Shown: one piece after another, positions 16,390 to 24,505 of the stretch | Layout of the letters: each line of letters opens with the position of its first letter | Position numbering within the stretch: position 1 is the first letter of the stretch | Assembly: GCF_001514115.1 (NCBI RefSeq) | Contig: NZ_KQ948466.1 | Coordinates: forward strand, 62,001-126,000 | From: Streptomyces olivochromogenes | GTDB taxonomy: Bacteria; Actinomycetota; Actinomycetes; Streptomycetales; Streptomycetaceae | DNA: 64,000 nucleotides | Direction of reading: 5' to 3' | Made by a program: the position numbers and the translations under genes | The notes under the pieces: model-generated | What the model saw: the letters and a program-made list of their open reading frames with translations, nothing else | The model's database searches: none | What the model was told of the DNA's origin: nothing

Positions 16390-18165
16390 TCAGCGTCCGG
16401 CGGCCGGGGTGTTGGCGGTGGTGACATTCACGGCGGCCCACGCCGCGTCCACCGCCCGGTACTCGGCGCTGGTCGCCCCGTACATGTCGGCGGCGGCCTC
16501 GAGGGTCGCGGTCCGCGCGTCGTGGAAGTCGGTCGTGGAGACCATGTAGCGGGTCAGCGCGCGGTAGAAGATCGCGGTCGCCTTGGCACGCCCGATGCCG
16601 GTCACCCGCGAGCCGTCGTACGTCGGCGAGTCGTACTTCACACCGCCGACCGTCTTGCGGCCACTGCCCTCGGCGAGCAGGTAGTACGCGTGCGAGGAGA
16701 CGCCGGAACCGGCGTGCACCTCGGTGTCGTACGCCGCGGGCGACCAGTAGTCGATGGTGCCCTCCAGCTTGTCCAGGGAGGGGTGGTCGAGGCGGCGCAG
16801 GAACTTCTGGGCGAGGCCCAGCTTCTCGCCCATGAGGTAGTTGGGCGGGTTCTTCGGGTTGTTGGCCGAGAACTCGACGTTGGACCCGAAGATGTCGGCG
16901 AGTGACTCGTTGAGTGCGCCCGGCTCGCCGTACTGGTTGCCGTCCGCGTCCACCCGGGTGGGCTCGAGGGCGGCGGTGGCGTCGACGACGCCGTGGGTCA
17001 GCTCGTGGCCGGTGACGTCCAGGACGACCAGCGGCTTCTTGAACATGTCGCCGTCACCGTCACCGTAGAGCATGCAGCCGCACGTCGAGTCCCAGAAGGC
17101 GTTGCCGACCTTGCGGCCGAAGTGGACCATCGCGCGGGCGCCGGTGCTGTTGTTCTTGATGCCCTTGCGGCCGAAGGTCTTCTTGTAGAAGTCCAGCGTC
17201 TGGGTGATGCCGTACTGGGCGTCGACCGCGGTGGTGGTCCGGTTGGCGGTGGTGCCGGTGCCCCACTTGTTGGTGGTGCTGGTGAACTTCGTGCCGCGCG
17301 AGAAGGCTTCCAGTTCCGCGCCCTTGGCGTCCCGGGTCTCGGTGTTCCACCGGGTGGGGTCCTTGAGGAGGAAGCTGGTGCGCGCGGTCCGGGTCGTGGT
17401 CAGCGTCACCTTGCCGGCGAAGAGGGAGGCGCCGCTGCCGGTGGCCTTGACCGGGTAGCGGGCGGCCGTCGTCGCGGCGAGGAGGCCGGCCGGCTGCGTG
17501 GCCACGCCCGTCACCGGGCTCGCCGTCTCACCCTTCTCGCGCAGCGTCTTCTCCAGGTGCGGCGAGAAGAACTCGTCGCTGTCGGGAGTGTTGCTGCGGA
17601 TCCGGCCGCTCTGCGCGTCCACGACGACCGTGCGGGAGCCACCGGCCTCGGTGGTGTCGCTGTCGGTCACGCGCACCTGGTAGGCGAGGGCGGCGGCACC
17701 GTCGCGGGCGTCGACGACGAGTTCGGCGCTGCCCGCGTCACCCTGGGCGACCGCGGCGGCCTTCTGTTCGGCCTGCTGGGGCGTCAGCTTCGCCTCGGTC
17801 GTGGCCGGCTTGACGGTGTGGTCGGCGGCCCGGGTCACGCCCAGGTAGGCGGACTGCTTGCCGAGGTGGACGACGAGGTCGCCGCCGAGCACCGGGAGCC
17901 CCTGGTGGCTGCGGACGAAGCGGACGTGCTGCGTGCCGTCCGGGTCCGTCATGACGTCCGTGGCCCGCAGGGTGTCACCCGGACCAACACCGGTGGCCGG
18001 GGCGTGGGCGAACGCGGCGGCCCGGGCGGCCTCCACCGGCGAGGAGGCCGAAGTCGCGGCACGGACGGGCGAGTCGGGCGCCGCGAGGGCGTGGCCCGCC
18101 GGAAGCGTGGCCGCCGTCGTCACCGCGACGGCGATCGCCACGCGGCGTATGTGGGGTCTACGCAC
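16390..18165 (-). CDS. Secreted M4 (thermolysin-like) metallopeptidase
   Basis: The 591-residue preproenzyme starts at GTG 18165, with GAAGGAA upstream, and opens with a classical signal peptide (MRRPHIRRVAIAVAVTTAAT). An FTP/PepSY-type propeptide of roughly 180-200 residues is followed by the M4 catalytic domain. HELTH gives the two zinc histidines and catalytic Glu, and NESLADIFG gives the third ligand. HAGSGVSSHAYYL carries the second catalytic histidine. It is a neutral protease that self-activates outside the cell. An ATG at 18195 is an alternative start but would spoil the signal peptide. The 28-bp repeats follow the stop. Confidence 0.9.
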   Translation of the reverse strand: MRRPHIRRVAIAVAVTTAATLPAGHALAAPDSPVRAATSASSPVEAARAAAFAHAPATGVGPGDTLRATDVMTDPDGTQHVRFVRSHQGLPVLGGDLVVHLGKQSAYLGVTRAADHTVKPATTEAKLTPQQAEQKAAAVAQGDAGSAELVVDARDGAAALAYQVRVTDSDTTEAGGSRTVVVDAQSGRIRSNTPDSDEFFSPHLEKTLREKGETASPVTGVATQPAGLLAATTAARYPVKATGSGASLFAGKVTLTTTRTARTSFLLKDPTRWNTETRDAKGAELEAFSRGTKFTSTTNKWGTGTTANRTTTAVDAQYGITQTLDFYKKTFGRKGIKNNSTGARAMVHFGRKVGNAFWDSTCGCMLYGDGDGDMFKKPLVVLDVTGHELTHGVVDATAALEPTRVDADGNQYGEPGALNESLADIFGSNVEFSANNPKNPPNYLMGEKLGLAQKFLRRLDHPSLDKLEGTIDYWSPAAYDTEVHAGSGVSSHAYYLLAEGSGRKTVGGVKYDSPTYDGSRVTGIGRAKATAIFYRALTRYMVSTTDFHDARTATLEAAADMYGATSAEYRAVDAAWAAVNVTTANTPAAGR

Positions 18166-18366
18166 TGAGTTCCTTCGAACAGGGGCGGCCGGCATCGCCA
18201 ACCGCCTTGAGGCACGGCGTCGTTGAACGCCGTGGAGGCTGTCGGGCCCTCCCGACAGATGCGAGGAGGGGGGCGGTGGTTGCCCGACGAGGTCCACCAA
18301 CCCGCACATGTGATCGAGGTCGCAGCGCCTCCGGCCCACAGCGGGGGAGCCGGAGGCGCGCAGGTG

Positions 18367-19422
18367 TCAGATGGTGCGGTGGGCGAGCGAGGAGAGGAGC
18401 GTCCGCAGGTCCGCGGCGGGACGCGGGGCCAGGGAGGCTCCCGCCAGCAGGGTGTCCGCGGCGGTGAGATGCCGGCGCGCCGCGCCCAGGGCCGCCGAGC
18501 GGCCGCCGGCCCGCTCGACCAGGGTCGCCGCCCGGCGTACGGCGCCGTCGTCGAGGACGGCGGTGGAGGTGAGGAGTTCGGCGAGCGGGGAGCCGCCCGG
18601 CGCGGCCAGGGCGGCGAGAACAGGGAGGGTCTTCTTCCCGTGCCGCAGATCACCGTGCACCGGTTTCCCGGTGACGGCCGGATCGCCCCAGATGCCGAGC
18701 AGGTCGTCGGCGATCTGGAAGGCCACCCCGAGATGCCGTCCGGCGCGGTCCAGGGCGGCGGCGGTCTCCCGCGGCGCGCCCGCAAGCCCGGCCCCGAGGG
18801 CCAGCGCGCAGCCGAGCAGGGCACCGGTCTTGTGCTCCGCCATCGCCTCGTACTCCCCCGCGCTCACCGCGTCGGGGCCGGTCCACGGGCGGTGGGCGAA
18901 CAGCAGGTCGTCGGCCTGACCGCGGACCAGGTCGCGCGAGGCCCGCGTCAACCGCCGCACGGCCGCCGCGGCGTGGGAGGTCGCGGGCGCCGCGGTGAGG
19001 GTCTCGACGGCAAGGGCGAAGAGCGCGTCGCCCGTGAGGACGGCGGGGCCGGTGCCATATGCCTTCCACACGGCGGGGCGGCCGCGGCGCAGCGCGTCGC
19101 CGTCCATGATGTCGTCGTGCAGGAGCGAGAAGGTGTGCAGCAGTTCCACCGCCACCGCGCCCGGCACGCCCGCCTCGGCGGAACCTCCGGCCGCCTCGGC
19201 CCCGAGCACGGCGAGTGCCTGTCGTACGCCCTTGCCCTGGCGGTGGGTCGCTGGGGCGCCGCCGACCTCACAGCGGCCCAACGCGTAGCCGGCCATCTCC
19301 GCCACCCAGGGGTGCAGCCCGTCGATCGCCTCCGCGAGGGCCGGGGCGACCAGTTCGCGGCAGCGCTCCAGGATCTCCGGGGCGGCGGGCGGCGCCGTCA
19401 GGGCCGTACGGGGAGAGGTCAT
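18367..19422 (-). CDS. Polyprenyl diphosphate synthase (GGPP synthase type)
   Basis: The 351-residue all-trans prenyltransferase has the first Asp-rich motif in LLHDDIMDGD and the second in FQIADDLLGIWGD, with GKPVHGDLRHGKKTLP in between. It condenses IPP with allylic diphosphates, and the product is probably C15-C20. No terpene cyclase, phytoene synthase or squalene synthase lies nearby, so the use of the product is unknown. Its start overlaps the stop of a TPR gene by 4 bp (ATGA), which implies co-translation and perhaps joint function. A long GTATAC dyad precedes the operon. Confidence 0.88.
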   Translation of the reverse strand: MTSPRTALTAPPAAPEILERCRELVAPALAEAIDGLHPWVAEMAGYALGRCEVGGAPATHRQGKGVRQALAVLGAEAAGGSAEAGVPGAVAVELLHTFSLLHDDIMDGDALRRGRPAVWKAYGTGPAVLTGDALFALAVETLTAAPATSHAAAAVRRLTRASRDLVRGQADDLLFAHRPWTGPDAVSAGEYEAMAEHKTGALLGCALALGAGLAGAPRETAAALDRAGRHLGVAFQIADDLLGIWGDPAVTGKPVHGDLRHGKKTLPVLAALAAPGGSPLAELLTSTAVLDDGAVRRAATLVERAGGRSAALGAARRHLTAADTLLAGASLAPRPAADLRTLLSSLAHRTI

Positions 19423-20477
19423 CGGGCCGCCTCCGTGTCCGCGCCCTCCGCCGGGGTGAGGCCGAGTTCCGTCCGTGCCCGCTCGACCATCTCCCGGGCG
19501 TGTCGCAGCCCGATGCCCTCCAACACGCTGGCCAGTTCGGTGAGTTCGGCGGCGGTCTCGGCGCGGTCGCGGCCGAGCCTGGCCAGGGACTTGACCAGCC
19601 CGAGCCGGGACAGCGCCCGGCCGCGCGGCTCGCTCATCGCCTCGAACTCCGCCAGTGCCTGCACGTAGAGGTCCCGGGCCCGCTCATAACGCCCGGCCCG
19701 GTAGAGGACGTTGCCGCGCATCTTGTGGTTGTAGGCGAGCGCCCCGGACAGGTTCATCGCCCGGCAGGACACCTCCGCCTCGCTCAGCAGTGCCAGCGCG
19801 CGGTCCGGGTCCCGGTCGCGTACGGAGACGATGTCCGCGAGGCCGCGCAGAGCCCAGGCGTGGCCGCGCCGGTCCTCGGCGCGCGCGGCGATCTCGGCGG
19901 CTTCCTCGAACATGGCGTACGCGGTGTCGTAGGCGCCGGTGTTGCGGTGTATCTGTGCGATGCCCTCCAGGGCCCACACGGTGTGGCGGGCCTCGCCGCG
20001 CTTACGGGCCTCGGCCAGCAGTTGTTCGTGCAAAGCGGTCACGGCGGCGTAGTCGCCCTGGATACGGCCGGTCTCCGCCATGCCCGCCAGGGAGTAGCCG
20101 CGTACGACGACGTCCCCGGACTGCTTGCCGAGTTCGGCGGCCAGTCGCAGCAGCCGCCAGGCCAGCGGGAACGCCCCGCGCTGGCGGGCCAGGGTGCCGC
20201 CGCTCCACAGCGCCCACGCCATCGCGCCGGTGTCCCGGGCCTCGCGGGCGGTGCGGTAGCTCGCCTTCCACGCCCGGTCGGCGTCGGCCACCTGCCCGAG
20301 CCTGCGGTGCGCCTCGGCGACCGCCAGGCCCGAACGGGCCGCCTCGGCACGGGCGCCCACGCGCTCGGCGGCGCGCAGCTGCTCGGTACCCGCCGCCAGG
20401 ACATCGGTCAGCGAGGAGTTCACGGATAGGGTCGTCAAAGCGCCCTGGTACTCCGGGGCGAAAGCCTTGCCGTACAT
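19419..20477 (-). CDS. Tetratricopeptide-repeat protein coupled to a prenyl synthase
   Basis: The 352-residue protein is almost entirely TPR-like helical hairpins (AEAHRRLGQVADADRAW, ALRGLADIVSVRD, KMRGNVLYRAGRYERARDLY). It has no signal peptide, membrane helix or DNA-binding domain. Such modules are protein-protein adaptors. It is the first gene of a two-gene operon with a polyprenyl diphosphate synthase, and the genes overlap by 4 bp. The product is probably a partner or regulator of that enzyme or of its downstream user. I know no characterised counterpart. Confidence 0.75.
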   Translation of the reverse strand: MYGKAFAPEYQGALTTLSVNSSLTDVLAAGTEQLRAAERVGARAEAARSGLAVAEAHRRLGQVADADRAWKASYRTAREARDTGAMAWALWSGGTLARQRGAFPLAWRLLRLAAELGKQSGDVVVRGYSLAGMAETGRIQGDYAAVTALHEQLLAEARKRGEARHTVWALEGIAQIHRNTGAYDTAYAMFEEAAEIAARAEDRRGHAWALRGLADIVSVRDRDPDRALALLSEAEVSCRAMNLSGALAYNHKMRGNVLYRAGRYERARDLYVQALAEFEAMSEPRGRALSRLGLVKSLARLGRDRAETAAELTELASVLEGIGLRHAREMVERARTELGLTPAEGADTEAAR

Positions 20478-20530
20478 GGATCCCTTTCGATCGGCTCACG
20501 TGCACGGATCGGCGGCACCCGACGGCTCGG

Positions 20531-20575
20531 CTATACATCTCACGTATACACGCCTTGTATACATGGAGAGTATAG
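20531..20575. promoter_or_regulatory. Nested GTATAC dyad upstream of the TPR-prenyl synthase operon
   Basis: GTATACA (20544-20550) and TGTATAC (20556-20562) are perfect inverted repeats around a 5-bp centre. They are flanked by a second inverted pair, CTATAC (20531-20536) and GTATAG (20570-20575). The block is A+T-rich in a very G+C-rich background and lies 54 bp before the TPR start. It resembles operators of GntR/YtrA or PadR-type repressors. No such regulator is adjacent. Confidence 0.65.
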
Positions 20576-20724
20576 TGTGCTGGATTTCCACTCGGGAATC
20601 CCTGCCGTACCGCGGTCGTCTCGCCGCCCACCCGTTGTCGATCAAGACGGCGACGGCGTGCGCCAGGTTGCCTGTCGCGAAAAAGAAGCGCGAACCTCCT
20701 TCGCCCCGGGCATAGTTGGGCCCC

Positions 20725-21654
20725 GTGTCAGACACAGAGACAGAAGCGCAAACGATCCCCGAGGGCCCGATGCGTCCCGGCGAGTTCCCGATCGACGCCT
20801 CGCTCGTGCGACGACTGCTGGCCGCGTAGTTCCCACGGTGGGCCGAGCTGCCGCTGAAGCGCTTCCCGTCGGCGGGTACCGTCAACGCCCTGTACCGGCT
20901 CGGCGACGACCTGGCCGTACGTCTCCCCCGGATCGAAGGGGGCGCCGAGGACGTGGCCAAGGAAGCGCACTGGGTGGCGCGGCTCGCCCCACTGCTCCCG
21001 GCCGCCGTCCCCGAGATCCTCGCCACCGGCACACCCGGCGAGGGCTACCCGTGGCCCTGGATGGTGCAGCGCTGGCTCGACGGCGAACCCCCGCGCGCCG
21101 GCCGTCTCACCGATCCGCTGCTCCTGGCCGCCGACGTCGGCGCCTTCGTGGCCGCGCTGCGCCGGGTCCGGCTGCCCGACGGTCCGACCGCCTACCGGGG
21201 TGTACCCCTGTCCACCGCCGATGCCATGACGCGCGCCGCGCTCGACGAGCTGCGCGGCACGGTCGACACCTCCGCCGCCACCGCCGCCTGGGAGGCGGCG
21301 CTCGCCGCGCCCGCGTGGACCGGTCCGCCCCTATGGGTCCACTCCGACCTGATGCCCGGCAATCTGCTCACCCGCGGGGGCCGGCTCGACGCCGTGCTGG
21401 ACTTCGGCACCGTCGGCGTCGGCGACCCGGCCTGCGATCTCATCCCGGCCTGGAACCTGCTCCCCGCCGAGGCGCGGGACACCTTCCGGCAGGCGGCGGG
21501 CGCCGACGACGCCACCTGGGCGCGAGGGCGCGGCTGGGCCCTGTCCATGGCACTCATCCAGCTCCCGTACTACCGCGTCACCAATCCGGTGATCGCCGCC
21601 AACGCCGAGCACGTCATCCACGCGGTCCTCACGGAGGCCGACGCCAGGTCCTGA
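20725..21654 (+). pseudogene. Aminoglycoside phosphotransferase-family gene interrupted by an amber codon
   Basis: One continuous reading frame encodes an APH/choline-kinase-type phosphotransferase: MRPGEFPIDASLVRRLLAA, then stop, then FPRWAELPLKRFPSAGTVNA. It continues through the catalytic HSDLMPGNLL and DFGTVGVGDPACDL motifs to the normal end at 21654. A single TAG at 20827-20829 interrupts it where relatives, as I remember them, carry Gln (CAG), so one C-to-T change explains it. Downstream of the stop no in-frame ATG precedes 20953, and a restart there would lose the nucleotide-binding part. The GTG at 20725, behind CATAGT, looks like a leaderless start. It is a fresh pseudogene or a sequence error. 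Confidence 0.72.
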
Positions 21655-21670
21655 GACACAATGGAACGCA

Positions 21671-21680
21671 TATTCGAATA
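21671..21680. promoter_or_regulatory. TATTCGAATA palindrome before alkB
   Basis: A perfect 10-bp palindrome in an A+T-rich patch sits 18 bp upstream of the alkB start. It may be an operator overlapping the promoter. It does not match the actinobacterial LexA box that I know (GAAC-N4-GTTC). Confidence 0.35.
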
Positions 21681-21697
21681 CGGAGTACGCTGGAGGC

Positions 21698-22324
21698 ATG
21701 TCCACGCACCTCCAGGGCTCGCTGTTCGACCAGACCGACGAGCTCCACCTCAGTCAGTTGAACGCGACGCACCGGACGGTCCTGGGCGACGGGGCCTGGA
21801 TCGACCTGCTGCCCGGATGGCTCAGCGGCGCCGACGCCCTGTTCGCACGCCTCGTCGACGAGGTGCCGTGGCGGGCGGAGCGACGGCAGATGTACGAGCA
21901 CGTGGTGGACGTACCGAGGCTGCTCGCGTACTACCGGGCGGGCGACGCGCTGCCGCACCCGGTCCTCGACGAGGCACGACAGGCGCTGTCCGCGCACTAC
22001 GCCCGTGAGCTGGGCGAACCGTTCACCACCGCGGGCCTGTGCTACTACCGGGACGGCCGCGACAGCGTGGCCTGGCACGGGGACCGGATCGGGCGGGGCG
22101 CACGGGAGGACACCATGGTCGCGATCCTCTCCGTGGGCGCTCCGCGCGACCTGTTGCTGCGCCCGCGCCGCGGCGGGGAGACCGTACGGCGCCCGCTCGG
22201 ACACGGCGACCTGATCGTGATGGGCGGCTCCTGCCAGCGCACCTGGGAGCACGCCATTCCCAAGACGGCGCGGGCGGCGGGGCCGCGGATCAGCGTCCAG
22301 TTCCGTCCGGACGGCGTGAACTGA
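21698..22324 (+). CDS. alkB: AlkB-type 2-oxoglutarate/Fe(II)-dependent DNA repair dioxygenase
   Basis: The 208-residue protein begins MSTHLQGSLFDQ after a GGAGG site. The double-stranded beta-helix iron ligands are visible as WHGDRIGR (His, Asp) and the later His in RTWEHAIPKT. PRISVQFRPDG supplies the 2-oxoglutarate arginines. AlkB enzymes remove 1-methyladenine and 3-methylcytosine lesions by oxidative demethylation. It stands alone on the plus strand after the broken phosphotransferase gene, with an A+T-rich palindrome in its promoter region. Confidence 0.9.
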   Translation: MSTHLQGSLFDQTDELHLSQLNATHRTVLGDGAWIDLLPGWLSGADALFARLVDEVPWRAERRQMYEHVVDVPRLLAYYRAGDALPHPVLDEARQALSAHYARELGEPFTTAGLCYYRDGRDSVAWHGDRIGRGAREDTMVAILSVGAPRDLLLRPRRGGETVRRPLGHGDLIVMGGSCQRTWEHAIPKTARAAGPRISVQFRPDGVN

Positions 22325-22363
22325 GACGCGGGCGGGTGTTCCGGTCCGGCAGCGCCCTTCGCC

Positions 22364-22954
22364 TCACGGCGTCAGGAGTGCCTGGACCGTGGGGCCGTAC
22401 CGGTCGACGATGTCCTCGATCGGGGTGGCGCGCAGCCGGGTGCCGCGGGCGATGCCGTACATCGCGCCGAGCCCGAGCAGTGTGCCGACGGCGAGTTCGG
22501 CGCGCAGGTCCGCGTCGGGGCCGCTCAGCCGCAGGGTGAGGCGGTCGCTGACCTGGGTGCGGAAGTTGGCGCGCATGATGTCGCCCTGGTCGCCCTGGCG
22601 CGGGGCGAAGATGATCCGCAGCACGGGGTCGGCTCCGCGCTCGGTCTGGCCGACGAGCACCTGGCGGACCATGTGGGGGCCGAGTCGGTCCAGGGGTGCG
22701 TCCAGGAGGGCGGCGGCATCCGCCTCGAAGGACATCACGCGCCCGAAGAGCGCGTCCTTGTTCCCGAAGTACTTGAGGATCAGCGGGGCGCTCACCCCCG
22801 CGCGGTCGGCGATCGCCTTGAGCGTGATGTCCGCGTGGGCGTGCCGGGCCATCAGATGGCGGGCCGCGCGGAGGATGGCCGCCTTCGTGGCCTCGGCGTC
22901 GCGCCGCGGTGGGGCGATCGGGGTCGCGCTGAGGCCGGGGGGCGGAGTGGACAC
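22364..22954 (-). CDS. TetR-family regulator of the MFS efflux unit
   Basis: The 196-residue regulator starts at GTG 22954 behind AAGGAG. The helix-turn-helix region (ILRAARHLMARHAHADITL; GVSAPLILKYFGNKDALF) is typical TetR, and the C-terminal half resembles TetR_C domains of drug-efflux repressors. It lies 5 bp downstream of an MFS transporter gene, presumably in one transcript. The likely operator is the large perfect inverted repeat in front of that transporter gene (24435-24478), which gives autoregulation through the shared message. Confidence 0.87.
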   Translation of the reverse strand: MSTPPPGLSATPIAPPRRDAEATKAAILRAARHLMARHAHADITLKAIADRAGVSAPLILKYFGNKDALFGRVMSFEADAAALLDAPLDRLGPHMVRQVLVGQTERGADPVLRIIFAPRQGDQGDIMRANFRTQVSDRLTLRLSGPDADLRAELAVGTLLGLGAMYGIARGTRLRATPIEDIVDRYGPTVQALLTP

Positions 22955-22959
22955 GGTGC

Positions 22960-24405
22960 TCAGGCTCCTTCGAATGCCTCGTCCCGGGGTGCGTCCGCAC
23001 TGCTGGAGGCCCGTCGGGTGTCGCGGAGGGTGGGGTCGGCGGGTATGACGAGGGCGGCGGCACAGGCCACCAGTGCGACCGTACCCGCCATGGCGAAGGC
23101 CAGCAGATATCCGTGCAGCGTGGGGATCGGGGCACCGCCGACGAGGCTGGTGTGGTGGACCAGGATGGCGGCGACGGCGGCGCTGCTCACGGCCTGGCCG
23201 ACGGTGCGCATCAGCACGTTGACGCCGTTCGCGGACGCGGTCTGTCCGGCGGGCACGGCGCGCAGGATGAGGGTGGGCAGCGCCGAGTAGGAGAACGCCG
23301 TTCCCATCGCGCAGACCGCTGAGCCCAGCAGGATCACCAGCAGGCTGTGGCTGTTGATGATGCGTATGCCGTAGCCGGCGGCGATGACCAGGGTGCCGAG
23401 GGCCAGCGTCACCCTGGCGCCGCGGGCCGCCGAGATCCGCGCCGAGACCGGCGACAGCAGCAGCATGATCACTCCGCCGGGCAGCAGGACCAGGCCCGTC
23501 GCCACGATGGACAGCTCGAGGCCGTAGCCGGTCGCCTTGGGCGCCTGCACCAGCTGCGCCGTCACCAGGGAGTTGGCGTAGAAGGCGAAGCCGGTCAGGA
23601 GCGCCGCGATATGAGGCAGGGCGACGCGGGGGCTGGTCGCCAGTTTCAGGTCGACCAGGGGGCGTGCGGCGCGCAGTTGCTGCGCCCACCACAGGCCGAG
23701 GACGCAGACGCTCCCGATGAACAGGCCGAGGATCCGGGGGCTGGTCCAGCCCCACTGACCGCCCTGTGACACCCCCAGCAGCAGACAGGAGAGCCCCAGG
23801 GCCAGGCCCAGCGCGCCGGTCATGTCGAAGCGGCCCGGCTCGCGGACGGGCGACTCGCGCACCGCCCACCAGGCCAGCGCCGTCCCGAGGGCGCCGACCG
23901 CGGTCGTCCCCCAGAACATGACGTGCCAGCTCGCGTACTGCACCACCATCGCGGCGATCGGCAGGCCGAGGGCGGCGCCGATCCCGACGGTGGAGCTCAT
24001 CAGCGCCACCGCGGAACCCGTGCGCTCGGGCGGCAGTTCGTCCCGCAGAAGACTGATCGACAACGGTACGACGGCGGCCGCGGCCCCTTGCAGGGCGCGG
24101 GCCGCGATGAGTATGCGGATGTCGGACGTGAGGGCGCACATGAGCGAGCCGACCGTCATCATCCCGAGGGCGATCAGCAGCACCTTCTTCTTGCCGTACA
24201 TGTCGCCGGCGCGGCCCAGCACGGGGTTGAGCACCGCGCCGGTCAGCAGCGTCGCCGTCACCATCCAGGACACGGCACCCGCCGACGCACCCGTCAGCCG
24301 CGGCAGGTCGGGCAGCAGCGGCACCACCACCACCTGCATGACGGCCATGAGACTCCCGCCGAGCGCGAGGACCGGGACCGTCAGTCGGTCACGCAGTGCC
24401 ACCAT
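22960..24405 (-). CDS. MFS transporter, 14-helix drug:H+ antiporter type
   Basis: The 481-residue transporter starts at ATG 24405 (MVALRDRLTVPVLALGG) after GGAGAG. Hydrophobic helices span the whole length. The loop motif GRAGDMYGKKKVLL matches MFS motif A, and a motif C-like segment lies in helix 5 (VGIGAALGLPIAAMV). The DHA2/EmrB-like architecture suggests export of hydrophobic drugs or a secondary metabolite. It heads a two-gene unit with a TetR gene and is preceded by a very regular double operator. Confidence 0.87.
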   Translation of the reverse strand: MVALRDRLTVPVLALGGSLMAVMQVVVVPLLPDLPRLTGASAGAVSWMVTATLLTGAVLNPVLGRAGDMYGKKKVLLIALGMMTVGSLMCALTSDIRILIAARALQGAAAAVVPLSISLLRDELPPERTGSAVALMSSTVGIGAALGLPIAAMVVQYASWHVMFWGTTAVGALGTALAWWAVRESPVREPGRFDMTGALGLALGLSCLLLGVSQGGQWGWTSPRILGLFIGSVCVLGLWWAQQLRAARPLVDLKLATSPRVALPHIAALLTGFAFYANSLVTAQLVQAPKATGYGLELSIVATGLVLLPGGVIMLLLSPVSARISAARGARVTLALGTLVIAAGYGIRIINSHSLLVILLGSAVCAMGTAFSYSALPTLILRAVPAGQTASANGVNVLMRTVGQAVSSAAVAAILVHHTSLVGGAPIPTLHGYLLAFAMAGTVALVACAAALVIPADPTLRDTRRASSSADAPRDEAFEGA

Positions 24406-24434
24406 GAACTCTCCAGAAGTCGGCGCGAAGAAGG

Positions 24435-24478
24435 GGGTGAATAGCAATTCACCTTAGCCGGTGAATTGCTATTCACCC
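24435..24478. promoter_or_regulatory. Double TetR operator upstream of the MFS gene
   Basis: GGGTGAATAGCAATTCACC (24435-24453) and GGTGAATTGCTATTCACCC (24460-24478) are perfect 19-base inverted copies separated by 6 bp. Each arm is itself a dyad (GGTGAAT-N4-ATTCACC), so two dimers could bind side by side. It sits 30-73 bp upstream of the transporter start. Confidence 0.83.
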
Positions 24479-24505
24479 AATGGGCGCCCTACTTCGGGGG
24501 GGGTG

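Noticed and set aside
18367..20477. Terpene biosynthetic gene cluster
   Set aside because: Only a prenyl diphosphate synthase and a TPR protein are present. No cyclase, phytoene synthase or P450 lies within reach.
20827..20829. TAG as a pyrrolysine or other recoded codon
   Set aside because: Streptomyces is not known to encode pyrrolysine, no associated RNA structure is visible, and a simple CAG-to-TAG change explains it.
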